Positions 1 to 8,498 of a DNA stretch of 64,000 nucleotides are shown piece after piece. The DNA comes from JALZUV01 sp963837025 (GTDB lineage: Bacteria > Pseudomonadota > Alphaproteobacteria > Rickettsiales > JALZUV01): positions 62,001-126,000 of the forward strand of contig CAWILT010000002.1 of assembly GCA_963837025.1 (NCBI GenBank), written 5' to 3'. Both the position numbers and the translations under genes were made by a program. Below the pieces are notes generated by a model. The model did no database searches. It was not told where the DNA came from and was given only the letters and a program-made list of their open reading frames with translations. How positions within the stretch are numbered: the first letter of the stretch is position 1; every line of letters starts with the position of its first letter.

Positions 1-43
1 CCGCATAGAAACTACGGTTTTTGGGTGTACAATAGGCGTTATT

Positions 44-826
44 TTATTGGGATGACCATCCAGCATCTAAGGGCAAGGCAGTTCCCGTAAGGGTTTTAGC
101 GGCTTCTGAGCATAAAAATTCGGCAAGTGCTGCAATGTCACTCACCTCAACAAACGACTTTATTGCGTGGTTTTTAAGGAACACTTTTTCAATAACTTCT
201 TTTTCGCTAATACCGTGTGCTTTTGCTTGTTCGGGAATTTGTTTTTCCACCAATGGCGTTTTGACGTAACCCGGGCAAATTGCATTGGCGGTAATGCCAA
301 ATTCGGCCAAATCCAGCGCGGTGACTTTGGTTAGCCCCACAATACCATGTTTTGCAGCCACATAGGCGGCTTTATAGGCCGATGCCACCAAGCCATGCAC
401 AGAAGCGATGTTAATTATCCGCCCCCACCCCGCTTGTTTCATCGCAGGGGCTAACAGCCGCGTGGTATGAAAAGCGGAGGATAAATTGATGGCCAAAATC
501 GCATCCCATTTTTCGGGTGGAAATTCATCAATCGGCTTCACATGTTGAATGCCAGCATTATTGACCAAAATATCAATGGTGCTAAACTTAGCCAAAGCTT
601 CGCGCGTCATTGCCTCAATGGCATTGGGTTTGCTCATATCGGCATCACTGTAATGAGCAATAATTCCATGCGATTCTAATGCTTTGCGATCGGCTTCAAT
701 TTGCGCCGCTTCGCCAAAACCATTCATAACGATATTGCAGCCGAGCTTGGCAAAATGCTGCGCTATGCCTAAACCAATGCCACTGGTTGATCCGGTAATC
801 AGAGCGGTTTTACCTTTAAATGTCAT
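44..826 (-). CDS. bdhA: 3-hydroxybutyrate dehydrogenase (short-chain dehydrogenase)
   Basis: A 260-residue classical short-chain dehydrogenase, probably interconverting (R)-3-hydroxybutyrate and acetoacetate with NAD(H) in the cytoplasm. The nucleotide-binding motif TGSTSGIG lies at residues 11-18, NNAG at 89-92, and the catalytic Ser142, Tyr155 and Lys159 (YVAAK) are present. The stretch ASVHGLVAS before the active Tyr is typical of BdhA rather than of acetoacetyl-CoA reductases. The reading frame stays open upstream to 889, but I chose the ATG at 826 because AGAGGAG sits a few bases before it and conserved sequence begins there. It follows recA on the same strand behind a terminator hairpin. 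A CoA-transferase subunit of the same pathway (scoB) lies near 61.4 kb. Family certain, substrate likely. Confidence 0.88.
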   Translation of the reverse strand: MTFKGKTALITGSTSGIGLGIAQHFAKLGCNIVMNGFGEAAQIEADRKALESHGIIAHYSDADMSKPNAIEAMTREALAKFSTIDILVNNAGIQHVKPIDEFPPEKWDAILAINLSSAFHTTRLLAPAMKQAGWGRIINIASVHGLVASAYKAAYVAAKHGIVGLTKVTALDLAEFGITANAICPGYVKTPLVEKQIPEQAKAHGISEKEVIEKVFLKNHAIKSFVEVSDIAALAEFLCSEAAKTLTGTALPLDAGWSSQ

Positions 827-853
827 GAAAAACTCCTCTTTGTAGGGTGGATA

Positions 854-881
854 CAAAATTGCCCAGACTAGCTGGGCAATT
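854..881 (-). terminator. Rho-independent terminator after recA
   Basis: A perfect 9-bp stem (ATTGCCCAG at 858-866 pairing with CTGGGCAAT at 872-880) with a 5-base loop, followed on the minus strand by TTTTG. It lies 30 bases past the recA stop and before the bdhA ribosome-binding site, so recA is probably transcribed mainly alone. Confidence 0.75.
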
Positions 882-910
882 AAATTCATATTTAAAGCGG
901 ATGTAGCAAT

Positions 911-1963
911 TTAAGCCACCGCTTCATCTAAGGCATCGTCTGAGTTTTCATCGGCGATGGATTTATCTTCCATCTTCTTGGCGATGAGACCGGCATTTTC
1001 ACGCACTTTGCGTTCAATCTCAGCCGAAATTTCAGGATTATCTTTCAAAAATTTACGAGCATTTTCTTTGCCCTGACCAATGCGTTGGCTGTCGTAACTA
1101 TACCATGAGCCGGCTTTTTCAACGATTTCGCCTTTAACGCCCATATCGATAATTTCGCCCTCTTTCGAGATGCCTTCGCCATAAAGAATATCAAATTCAA
1201 CTACTTTGAAAGGCGGCGCTACTTTATTTTTCACGATTTTAACGCGTGTTTGGTTGCCCACTACATCTTCTTTATCTTTCAAGGCACCAATACGGCGAAT
1301 ATCCATACGCACGGATGCATAGAATTTAAGTGCGTTACCGCCGGTAGTCGTTTCAGGGTTACCAAACATCACACCAATTTTCATACGAATTTGGTTGATG
1401 AAAATAATGGTACATTTTGATTTGGAAATCGAACCGGTGAGTTTGCGCAAGGCTTGGCTCATCAAGCGGGCTTGTAAACCCATGTGACTATCACCCATAT
1501 CGCCTTCAAGCTCGGCGCGTGGCACGAGCGCGGCAACCGAATCAATCACTAAAACATCGATTGCACCGGAGCGTACCAGTGTATCAGCAATTTCCAACCC
1601 TTGTTCGCCGGTATCAGGCTGAGAAATGACCAATTCATCGGTATTTACGCCCAGCTTTTTGGCATAAACTGGATCAAGTGCGTGCTCAGCATCAATAAAA
1701 GCGGCGGTGCCACCTTTTTTCTGTGCCTCAGCAATAATATGCAGCGTAAGGGTGGTTTTACCTGAACTTTCAGGGCCATAAATTTCAATGATGCGACCTT
1801 TAGGCACGCCACCTACGCCAAGCGCAATATCTAAACCCAGCGAACCGGTTGAAATCGCTTCAACATTAAGCGATTCTTGTGCGCCTAGCTTCATAATTGA
1901 GCCTTGGCCAAAGCTTTTTTCAATTTGTGATAATGCCGTATCGAGTGCTTTTTTCTTATCCAT
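911..1963 (-). CDS. recA: Recombinase RecA
   Basis: A 350-residue RecA, the DNA-dependent ATPase of homologous recombination and SOS induction. Visible features are the Walker A motif GPESSGKT at residues 63-70, a Walker B VLVIDSVAALVP and the L1/L2 loop region with FINQIRMKIGV. Length is normal for the family and the C-terminus is acidic, as usual. AGGGA precedes the ATG. The 90-bp upstream region holds AT-rich promoter-like sequence, but I see no GTTC-N7-GTTC box, the usual alphaproteobacterial LexA site. No neighbour is functionally linked. Confidence 0.98.
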   Translation of the reverse strand: MDKKKALDTALSQIEKSFGQGSIMKLGAQESLNVEAISTGSLGLDIALGVGGVPKGRIIEIYGPESSGKTTLTLHIIAEAQKKGGTAAFIDAEHALDPVYAKKLGVNTDELVISQPDTGEQGLEIADTLVRSGAIDVLVIDSVAALVPRAELEGDMGDSHMGLQARLMSQALRKLTGSISKSKCTIIFINQIRMKIGVMFGNPETTTGGNALKFYASVRMDIRRIGALKDKEDVVGNQTRVKIVKNKVAPPFKVVEFDILYGEGISKEGEIIDMGVKGEIVEKAGSWYSYDSQRIGQGKENARKFLKDNPEISAEIERKVRENAGLIAKKMEDKSIADENSDDALDEAVA

Positions 1964-2056
1964 TTTTCCCTGCCTTCATCGTATTATTTTTTATTATACT
2001 ACAGTTATAGGCCGCACTCAGCCTTATGCAAGTAAAGTTTAATAATAAGATTTAAC

Positions 2057-4342
2057 CTATCGCTGGCGTGCGTTTTGCGTAGGCTTGGCAGCCATCTGCC
2101 ATTTGGCTTGGTTTAATGCATCTTGCGCCAAAGATTCTTGCTGATCTGACCATTCAAACCCCTGTTTTACATATTCTTTCAAAGAATTTGAACATTTATC
2201 TAAAGGCGTATAGGTTCGTTTTTCTGATAGATGTGCGTTGCCATTATAAATCTGAATTGCCTCAGCAGCGCCAATCAGATGGTTAATAAAGATACTTTGC
2301 GTTACTTCGCCATTTTTATTAAATCCAACCACCGCACACTTGCCATCATGTGCAGTGACGGTCTGAAATGATTCGGCCGGCAAAACGATTTTGCTTGTTT
2401 GTGCGTTGTAGTGGCTAACCGCAGTACGCTCCGAACATAAAAATTCAAAAGGGGTCTGTTTTTTAGTTTGGGTATCAATAAAACAATCTTTATTTAAAAA
2501 TATTCGGTTATGCGAACGATCCTTATCCATCTGCAAATCACCATTCAGCACCCACCTTGCGCCCTCATGCATAAAACCTAAATAGGTTGCAGTTTGATAA
2601 ATTTTGGTTACGGATTGATCATCTGCGCCCACATAGATTACGCCCTCTTGGCTAGGCACGGTGCCATTATAAACAACGCGATGATCACCTGCTTGCATCG
2701 AAAAAGGGTTAGCTGCATTTTGATAGATAATTTGGCTTAAATCGACTGTGCCCTGCAAATACATCTGTGCAAATGCTTGTTGTTTATCATCAAAAATTTT
2801 CCACTGAGTTTGACCATTTTGAAAGCTAATTTCAACGCGGCCAATGGTAGCGCTTTCAATATCTAGAATTTGTTTCGGCAGTAAATAATGCAGCTTTTTA
2901 CGCTCGCCTTTTTCAAGTGTCATGATGCTCGCATTATACGGCCCTAACAACTCGCCCGAATCGATAGGCTGGATATCTGCATGTTTTAGTTCAGCAGGAT
3001 TAACCCCCATTAGCTCAACAATCATGGATTTTCTATTTGCTGCATTGTAAAATATAATGTGGCTTCCCTTGGGCGCTTTTTGTACCTCAAACCGCTTCAG
3101 CGTGGTGCTATCATATTCAATTTTATCATGGGTAAGATCAAAGTCAGTAACAACGGTATAACCCATGGTGCTGCCTAATTGAATAATATCTTTTCCAGTG
3201 CCGGTTTGAAGCGTGTCAACACCACCAGACGCATTAAAAATGGATGATCCTGAGCCATCTTTAATAGTAACGTTCGTTTGCTGTCCGTAATAATAATTCG
3301 GTTGTTTATTGGTTGCCGTAATTTCATCAACAGGGCGTTCAGACCAATAGTGAGATTGATTGACATGTGAAACGTCTTTAACAGTTTTACCAAGATTAAG
3401 ATGCGCGCCCCCTTCGCCCGCTAGCTGCCATTGCGTGCGATCTTGCCCAATTAACAAGGTGCGCACTTCGGGTTTATTGCCGAGCTGGTGGCGTTCTACG
3501 AGTGGGCGATGTTTAGATAAACCATACATATCCACTAATGCTTGAATATCGAGCAGTTGAAAGCTTTGAGGGGCACGTTCTGGCACTTGATTGGTAATGA
3601 ACCCTCCCTCAGAATAGGATTTTGAGGATTCATAACTCATGATGGTGGCATTAAAATTATCCAGATTTTCTGACAAATTAATCGGTTTATTGTCTTCTAT
3701 ATGTGGGTGATGCAGCCCCAATTCATGAGCAATTGTAAGATTAGGCATATCAAAGAAGCTTTTTGTAAGCCTTTTTCGACTATCGGCTACAATAATTGAT
3801 CCTTCAATATTGGGCATTCGCGCAAACGCATTTACCTTACCGCGCGGTGATTCCAAATCGTTTCGGTAATGCGTTAAATCACTCGCTACATAACTAAAAT
3901 AGGCATCTTTAACGTTGGGAACTTCCACAAATCGTACATCAATAATCGTTTCTAAAAGTCTAATTTTATCTTCAAATAATGCTTTTTCTTCAGCTATAAC
4001 TTTTGAAAATTCTCCCGCTCCGCGCGCGGTATCCGCTTTGATCATCGACACAAAATCGTTAAATTCATAACAATAGGGAATCACCAATGTGCCATTCGCA
4101 TCGCGCGTAATATTTTTATCACCCACGCGCAAAGGCCTTCCACTTAGTAAAGCAGTGAAATTATCAACGGCCACAGACGATGTTTTTTCTTTGCTAAGAA
4201 AATCGCTGAACTGTGCTTTAGCTTGAGTGCTTTGCCCTGCCACACTTCCTAAAAAAACCGATGCGGGTAGTGCATAAGGCATAACGGCGTTACGCACTTT
4301 GCCTATAAAAGCAAGTTTGGGTGAAGATTTAGGCGATTCCAT
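2057..4342 (-). CDS. Serralysin-like M10 protein with a damaged zinc motif
   Basis: 761 residues, paralogous along its length to the next gene upstream (4415-6721). It keeps a metzincin Met-turn (TIMSY, Met235) and an M10 C-terminal/RTX-like segment around residues 365-420 (GGVDTLQTGTGKDIIQLG, then a TDFD..HDKIEYD element). The zinc motif reads HELGLHHPH (206-214), where the paralogue has HELGHVLGLEHPH. Four residues are missing, among them the second zinc-binding His, so ordinary metalloprotease activity is doubtful. The N-terminus has a basic stretch and then a hydrophobic segment (about 18-36), perhaps a signal or anchor. The last ~300 residues resemble no family I recognise but are shared with the paralogue. 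Whether it is an inactive homologue, a regulator or a product of decay is unknown. Confidence 0.72.
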   Translation of the reverse strand: MESPKSSPKLAFIGKVRNAVMPYALPASVFLGSVAGQSTQAKAQFSDFLSKEKTSSVAVDNFTALLSGRPLRVGDKNITRDANGTLVIPYCYEFNDFVSMIKADTARGAGEFSKVIAEEKALFEDKIRLLETIIDVRFVEVPNVKDAYFSYVASDLTHYRNDLESPRGKVNAFARMPNIEGSIIVADSRKRLTKSFFDMPNLTIAHELGLHHPHIEDNKPINLSENLDNFNATIMSYESSKSYSEGGFITNQVPERAPQSFQLLDIQALVDMYGLSKHRPLVERHQLGNKPEVRTLLIGQDRTQWQLAGEGGAHLNLGKTVKDVSHVNQSHYWSERPVDEITATNKQPNYYYGQQTNVTIKDGSGSSIFNASGGVDTLQTGTGKDIIQLGSTMGYTVVTDFDLTHDKIEYDSTTLKRFEVQKAPKGSHIIFYNAANRKSMIVELMGVNPAELKHADIQPIDSGELLGPYNASIMTLEKGERKKLHYLLPKQILDIESATIGRVEISFQNGQTQWKIFDDKQQAFAQMYLQGTVDLSQIIYQNAANPFSMQAGDHRVVYNGTVPSQEGVIYVGADDQSVTKIYQTATYLGFMHEGARWVLNGDLQMDKDRSHNRIFLNKDCFIDTQTKKQTPFEFLCSERTAVSHYNAQTSKIVLPAESFQTVTAHDGKCAVVGFNKNGEVTQSIFINHLIGAAEAIQIYNGNAHLSEKRTYTPLDKCSNSLKEYVKQGFEWSDQQESLAQDALNQAKWQMAAKPTQNARQR

Positions 4343-4414
4343 TTATCTAGACTAACAGCTAAGTGTGAAAGAATTATGAAAGCCGCCATTCATAAAAGCG
4401 TTTTGCATATTAAA

Positions 4415-6721
4415 TTAAAGCTGGCGTGAGGAGGGGGTTGCTAAAGCCTGCATTTGCCATTTCGCATTGTGGAGAGTTTTTTGTGTAATGGCATCCTGTT
4501 GTTCGGCAAAATCAATAGCCGCTTTCACTTCGTTTTTGATGTCCGTTGGGCAATTTTGTAGCGTATGTAGAGGTAACATCTCGGCTATCTGTTTACTTCT
4601 GAAAATTTGCGGCTTCATATTTTCTAAATCACCATTAAATTTCAATATTGTAAAAATGCCTACTGGTTTGTGTGATTCATTATCATACCCCACCAAAACC
4701 AAGCCATTATCGTTAATTTTTATGGGCATTATGCTATCGCCTAACATTTCTAATTTATCGACATTGCTGTTAAAAATGTTCGTGGCGGCTTGGTGTGACA
4801 CGGTATAATGCACCTCCTCTTGGCTATAATTTTTTCGATCAACGAACCCATCATTTAAAAGCCATACGCTATAGCCAGACCCTTTTCTATTTGAATGGGG
4901 TGGCGCTAAACTTACTCGATTTTTCGCATTCACGGTTTTCACAAAAACAGAATTATCCAATTTACTTGTCAGCGTTCCATCTTCATGCTGATGTATAAAA
5001 CCATTACCTTTATCAGGCACAAAACCGATATATTTAATTTCGCCCCTAAAGTTTTGATACAGGTTGGAATTGGTACGACATCTAAAACCTATTAAATCGT
5101 GATTTACTATGCCGCGCGCACTCACCTCATTCACCACATTGCACTGAGCATCTTTAAATTGCCAGTATGTGCGGCCATCTTTATAGGAAACCTCAAGTTG
5201 CGACGCATCATTATGTTCAAGTGAAAAATAGGCTCTATTTAAAGAGGGTTCTAAAAAGTAATTTTGATTCTTTTTTAAATTTACATTAGCGCCCTGATAT
5301 GGCGTTAACATGCTTCCACTTGCGGGGCTAATATGAATGAATTCGAGCTCTTCTTTTGTTAGATTCGGGCATTGCACTGCCGAAATAGGATTGCCTTGCA
5401 TATCCATAAAAATAATTGAAGGCTTGCCATTAATCTCACCTAGCTGATGGCATTCGATGGCTGTTTCATCATATTCAATCATGTCTTTGCCAACATCAAA
5501 ATCAGTAGCAATCACCAACCCCTTTTGGGCATTCATTTGAATAATATCAAACCCGTCATTGGTCGTTATTGAGTCAACGCCATTTGTGACATTAAATACG
5601 GACGACCCATCACCATCAATAATGGTCACATTTCCATTAAAACCAAAAAATTGATTTTGAGCAGTGGATGAAGCTACATCCACTTTATGAGGTGCTTCGA
5701 GTGCCCAAAAATAACTATCTCCAATATAGGAAACATCTTTAATCTGATTGCTTAAGTTGATGAAAGATGAGCGACTGCTTTTCTCTTCAGGGATAATCCA
5801 TTCTGTGCGCTCTGAGCCATTCGTGATCGTTTTAATATTGCTATTCTTAAGTGTAAATTCATGTTTAAGCACTTTAGGTCGATTTAATGCGTGGCCATAG
5901 AGTTCGATTAACGCTTGAAGATCATATATTTGATAAGATAATGAAATATCAGAATATCTTTTTGTTAACTGCCCACCATCAGATTTAGGATTAGAATCCT
6001 GGTAACTCATCGTGGTGCTATTTGAATTATCTTGATTTGCAATGAGTGCTATTTTTTTAAATACTTCGGCATGTGGATGTTCAAGCCCCAAAACATGCCC
6101 TAATTCATGTTTAATAACGCTACGAACGCTATTTTCATAATCTTTATTATTTAGCGATTTGTGTCGAATGAGATTATTTAAAACTATATGTGCGCCTGAT
6201 TTATTAGGCATCCGCCCAAAACCAGCTATAGACTTGCCTTCACCCTTACCATTTTTATGTTCACTTAAATCATAAGTCATATTTGCAATATAATTGGAAT
6301 CAGGATTTTGAGATTCAAAGAATTTCACATTAATAACAGATTCCAAATAGCGAAATTCTTCTAATAGAATTTTTTTATCTACATTATTGAATTTTAAAGG
6401 ATTAATAATTTCCTTTGCGGGATCTGATCGATATAACTTTAATTGATTGGACTCTTCAAAATTATAGGGAATGTTGAGAGTGCCTTCAGCATCACGAAAT
6501 ACGCCCCTATCACCCGCCAAAATAGGGCGCTCACCTTTAATAGCTTGGTAATTATCAACATACGTGATGGTATCGGGATTTTGAGGCTGCTCAGTAACGG
6601 GTGTTATGTATTTACCCACACTACCGCCTATCGTTATAGCTATAGTATAGGGCACAATTTTTATGCGCATGCGACCCATGAATGACAGCTTTTTTAGCGG
6701 TGGCGGCTCTTCTTCAATCAT
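4415..6721 (-). CDS. Serralysin-like M10 zinc metalloprotease
   Basis: 768 residues. The complete metzincin site HELGHVLGLEHPH (residues 205-217; His205, His209, His215 and Glu206) and the Met-turn TTMSY (Met238) mark an M10 peptidase of the serralysin group. An RTX-type region (GDGSSVFNVTNGVDSITTNDGFDIIQM, split here as two adjacent blades, then TDFDVGKDMIEYD) follows at about 370-420. A unique ~300-residue C-terminal part ends in NAKWQMQ, as in the paralogue. A basic N-terminus and hydrophobic segment (about 20-37) suggest export or anchoring. Serralysins are usually secreted by type I systems, but none is in the window. No strong ribosome-binding site precedes the ATG at 6721, so the start is moderately certain. 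It probably forms a transcription unit with the damaged paralogue 72 bp downstream. Confidence 0.82.
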   Translation of the reverse strand: MIEEEPPPLKKLSFMGRMRIKIVPYTIAITIGGSVGKYITPVTEQPQNPDTITYVDNYQAIKGERPILAGDRGVFRDAEGTLNIPYNFEESNQLKLYRSDPAKEIINPLKFNNVDKKILLEEFRYLESVINVKFFESQNPDSNYIANMTYDLSEHKNGKGEGKSIAGFGRMPNKSGAHIVLNNLIRHKSLNNKDYENSVRSVIKHELGHVLGLEHPHAEVFKKIALIANQDNSNSTTMSYQDSNPKSDGGQLTKRYSDISLSYQIYDLQALIELYGHALNRPKVLKHEFTLKNSNIKTITNGSERTEWIIPEEKSSRSSFINLSNQIKDVSYIGDSYFWALEAPHKVDVASSTAQNQFFGFNGNVTIIDGDGSSVFNVTNGVDSITTNDGFDIIQMNAQKGLVIATDFDVGKDMIEYDETAIECHQLGEINGKPSIIFMDMQGNPISAVQCPNLTKEELEFIHISPASGSMLTPYQGANVNLKKNQNYFLEPSLNRAYFSLEHNDASQLEVSYKDGRTYWQFKDAQCNVVNEVSARGIVNHDLIGFRCRTNSNLYQNFRGEIKYIGFVPDKGNGFIHQHEDGTLTSKLDNSVFVKTVNAKNRVSLAPPHSNRKGSGYSVWLLNDGFVDRKNYSQEEVHYTVSHQAATNIFNSNVDKLEMLGDSIMPIKINDNGLVLVGYDNESHKPVGIFTILKFNGDLENMKPQIFRSKQIAEMLPLHTLQNCPTDIKNEVKAAIDFAEQQDAITQKTLHNAKWQMQALATPSSRQL

Positions 6722-6767
6722 GCATTAATCATGACAGCGAAAGATTTAAATAATCTTAACGAACAAC

Positions 6768-7091
6768 TTAAATTGGCATTTTGATAATATCTTGATAGGC
6801 CGATACCATCCGGTCACGCATGGCAACTACGGTATTGAGTGTTAGCTCAGCATTGGAAACGGCCGTTACCAATTCGTGCAACTCACTTTTATTTACCAGC
6901 GCTTCAGTGCTGATAGCTTCCGCTTTATAACCGCCAGAGCGCGCCGATTCCAAGCCTTGCGAAACCAGCTCTTTAAAACTAGGGCCCATGTTAGCATCTT
7001 CGCCCAAAGATACACTATCAAGCGATTTAGCGCTGCTTGCGCCCATGCCATTGGCATTTTGATAGGCGGCGGCGGCTTTTGAAATATCCAT
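6768..7091 (-). CDS. fliE: Flagellar hook-basal body protein FliE
   Basis: 107 residues with the FliE signature in the C-terminal half (sequence around LHELVTAVSNAELTLNTVVAMRDRMVSAYQ, residues ~70-100). FliE joins the MS ring to the rod and is an early export substrate of the flagellar type III apparatus. GGAG lies 8 bases before the ATG. It is the third gene of flgB-flgC-fliE, 24 bp after flgC. The N-terminal region is low-complexity, as is common in FliE. Confidence 0.95.
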   Translation of the reverse strand: MDISKAAAAYQNANGMGASSAKSLDSVSLGEDANMGPSFKELVSQGLESARSGGYKAEAISTEALVNKSELHELVTAVSNAELTLNTVVAMRDRMVSAYQDIIKMPI

Positions 7092-7115
7092 AATAGAGTC
7101 TCCTCAAAGTTTGTC

Positions 7116-7526
7116 TTATTTATTTAATAATCCGATAGTTTGTTGTAGCATCGATTTGGAAACTTCAACCATATTCATATTGGCTTCATAGCCGCGACGG
7201 GCTTCGCGCATATCCATCATCTCAACCATTGAATTAACATTGGGTTGCAACACATAGCCCTGCGCATCAGCCGCTGGATGTGAAGGTTCGTAACGCTTTT
7301 TAAATTCTGATTTATCGGTGCCATATTTAGACACTTTCACCTTTTCAATCCCCATATCGCGGTCTAGCTCGCTTTTAAATGAAACGGTTTTGCGACGATA
7401 GGGCTGATCGCCGGGAAATTCGCCAACCGAATCGGCATTGGCAATATTTTCCGATACAATGCGCAAGCGATCGCTCTGCGCTTTCATGCCCGATGCGGCA
7501 ATGTGTAGTGAGTTAATTAAATCCAT
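7116..7526 (-). CDS. flgC: Flagellar proximal rod protein FlgC
   Basis: 136 residues. The N-terminus (LHIAASGMKAQSDRLRIVSENIANADS) is the flagellar rod family signature and the C-terminal coiled region (MREARRGYEANMNMVEVSKSML) matches FlgC. It forms part of the proximal rod in the periplasm. It lies 12 bp after flgB and 24 bp before fliE, the classical alphaproteobacterial order. Confidence 0.95.
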   Translation of the reverse strand: MDLINSLHIAASGMKAQSDRLRIVSENIANADSVGEFPGDQPYRRKTVSFKSELDRDMGIEKVKVSKYGTDKSEFKKRYEPSHPAADAQGYVLQPNVNSMVEMMDMREARRGYEANMNMVEVSKSMLQQTIGLLNK

Positions 7527-7538
7527 TGTTTAGCGCTC

Positions 7539-7943
7539 CTAATTATTACCGATAGCGGTTTTAAATAAACCGGCCATCTTACCATAAAGGTTGGTTACTT
7601 TTTGATATTCCATTTGATTTTCAGCCACTTTCATCATTTGCTCTTCCAGCACGACTGAATTTTCGACGGGTTTTGTCTCATAGGTTTTACGCATTTTATC
7701 GCTGCGATAGCTTGTTTCTTCGCGCCCTGTATCCGTAATATGGTTGGGGCTGGTGGCACGCACCCGCAAACGGCTTGACTCGACCATCGCCATTTTATGA
7801 AAGTCTAATTCGCGCAAATCTTTAGGCTTATAGCCAGATGTATCAATATTGGCTACGTTACGCGCGAGCTCATCTTGACGCTCAGCATGATAGCTCATTT
7901 TTGTTTTCATCATTTTAAATAATGTAATGTCTGAATAATCCAT
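7539..7943 (-). CDS. flgB: Flagellar proximal rod protein FlgB
   Basis: 134 residues. The N-terminal rod signature is present in divergent form (RQDELARNVANIDTSGYKP), with a VLEEQMMKVAENQMEYQKVTNLY C-terminus typical of FlgB. It is the first gene of flgB-flgC-fliE. A perfect TTAA-N7-TTAA box lies 83 bp upstream (8026-8040), so CtrA-type regulation is plausible. Confidence 0.95.
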   Translation of the reverse strand: MDYSDITLFKMMKTKMSYHAERQDELARNVANIDTSGYKPKDLRELDFHKMAMVESSRLRVRATSPNHITDTGREETSYRSDKMRKTYETKPVENSVVLEEQMMKVAENQMEYQKVTNLYGKMAGLFKTAIGNN

Positions 7944-8025
7944 GCGTTTTTCTATGCAGCTTTCGTACCAAAATTTGTTTGATAATCTAGTTTATGTAAC
8001 AAAACACAGAATAACACACACTTCC

Positions 8026-8040
8026 TTAAGAAAGCGTTAA
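8026..8040 (-). promoter_or_regulatory. Candidate CtrA-binding box upstream of flgB
   Basis: TTAA-GAAAGCG-TTAA, a perfect match to the full CtrA consensus TTAA-N7-TTAA, is centred about 90 bp upstream of flgB. The intergenic region (7944-8089) holds no gene. Early flagellar genes are classic CtrA targets in alphaproteobacteria and a CckA-type kinase is encoded at 44 kb. A chance match is possible in AT-rich DNA, and I see no clear -10 element. Confidence 0.5.
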
Positions 8041-8089
8041 TTTATGGCACTTCTAGGCATTTTTTACCTAGATGCGAGATATTTGATGC

Positions 8090-8443
8090 TTAAATGCCCG
8101 AAGCGGGCGGCGTTTGCGGCGCATTTGCAGCGCTGGGAGCGTTAGGTATAGGCGGCGGGGTGCCATTTTCACGCTCATAGGATTTGGCAGCTTCATCCAT
8201 GGCTTCAAGCATAATGCGTTGTTGCAGGCTGGTTTGCTCTAACATCAAGTGACGCTGACGTATGGCCACCATCTCCGATAGCGATTTACCGATTAAATAA
8301 GGCACCACGCAGAAGCCAATACCCGCCATAATCTCAATCAATTTGATTGACGTTGTCAACTCCGCACTAAAATAAGCACTAAAGAAAATAAACGCGCCCC
8401 AAAGCGAGAAAAAGAACGAAATCAATAGAAAGAATAAAGCCAT
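8090..8443 (-). CDS. Small membrane protein of unknown function
   Basis: 117 residues with two hydrophobic segments (about 1-25 and 36-55), then a polar, probably helical region (ERENGTPPP) and a Pro/Ala-rich tail. I do not recognise the family. Topology suggests an inner-membrane protein with a cytoplasmic C-terminal half. It is divergent from the nuclease-like gene at 8499 and lies upstream of, but is separated by 146 bp from, flgB, so a link to flagella is not established. Confidence 0.6.
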   Translation of the reverse strand: MALFFLLISFFFSLWGAFIFFSAYFSAELTTSIKLIEIMAGIGFCVVPYLIGKSLSEMVAIRQRHLMLEQTSLQQRIMLEAMDEAAKSYERENGTPPPIPNAPSAANAPQTPPASGI

Positions 8444-8498
8444 GTGCGATACTTACCAACCGTTTGCACCAATTGCAATAGACGGTTAAGACTAGCCT

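Noticed and set aside
8040..8070. Sigma-54-like TGGCAC element near the flgB promoter
   Set aside because: Spacing between the GG and GC elements is one base short and it points away from flgB.
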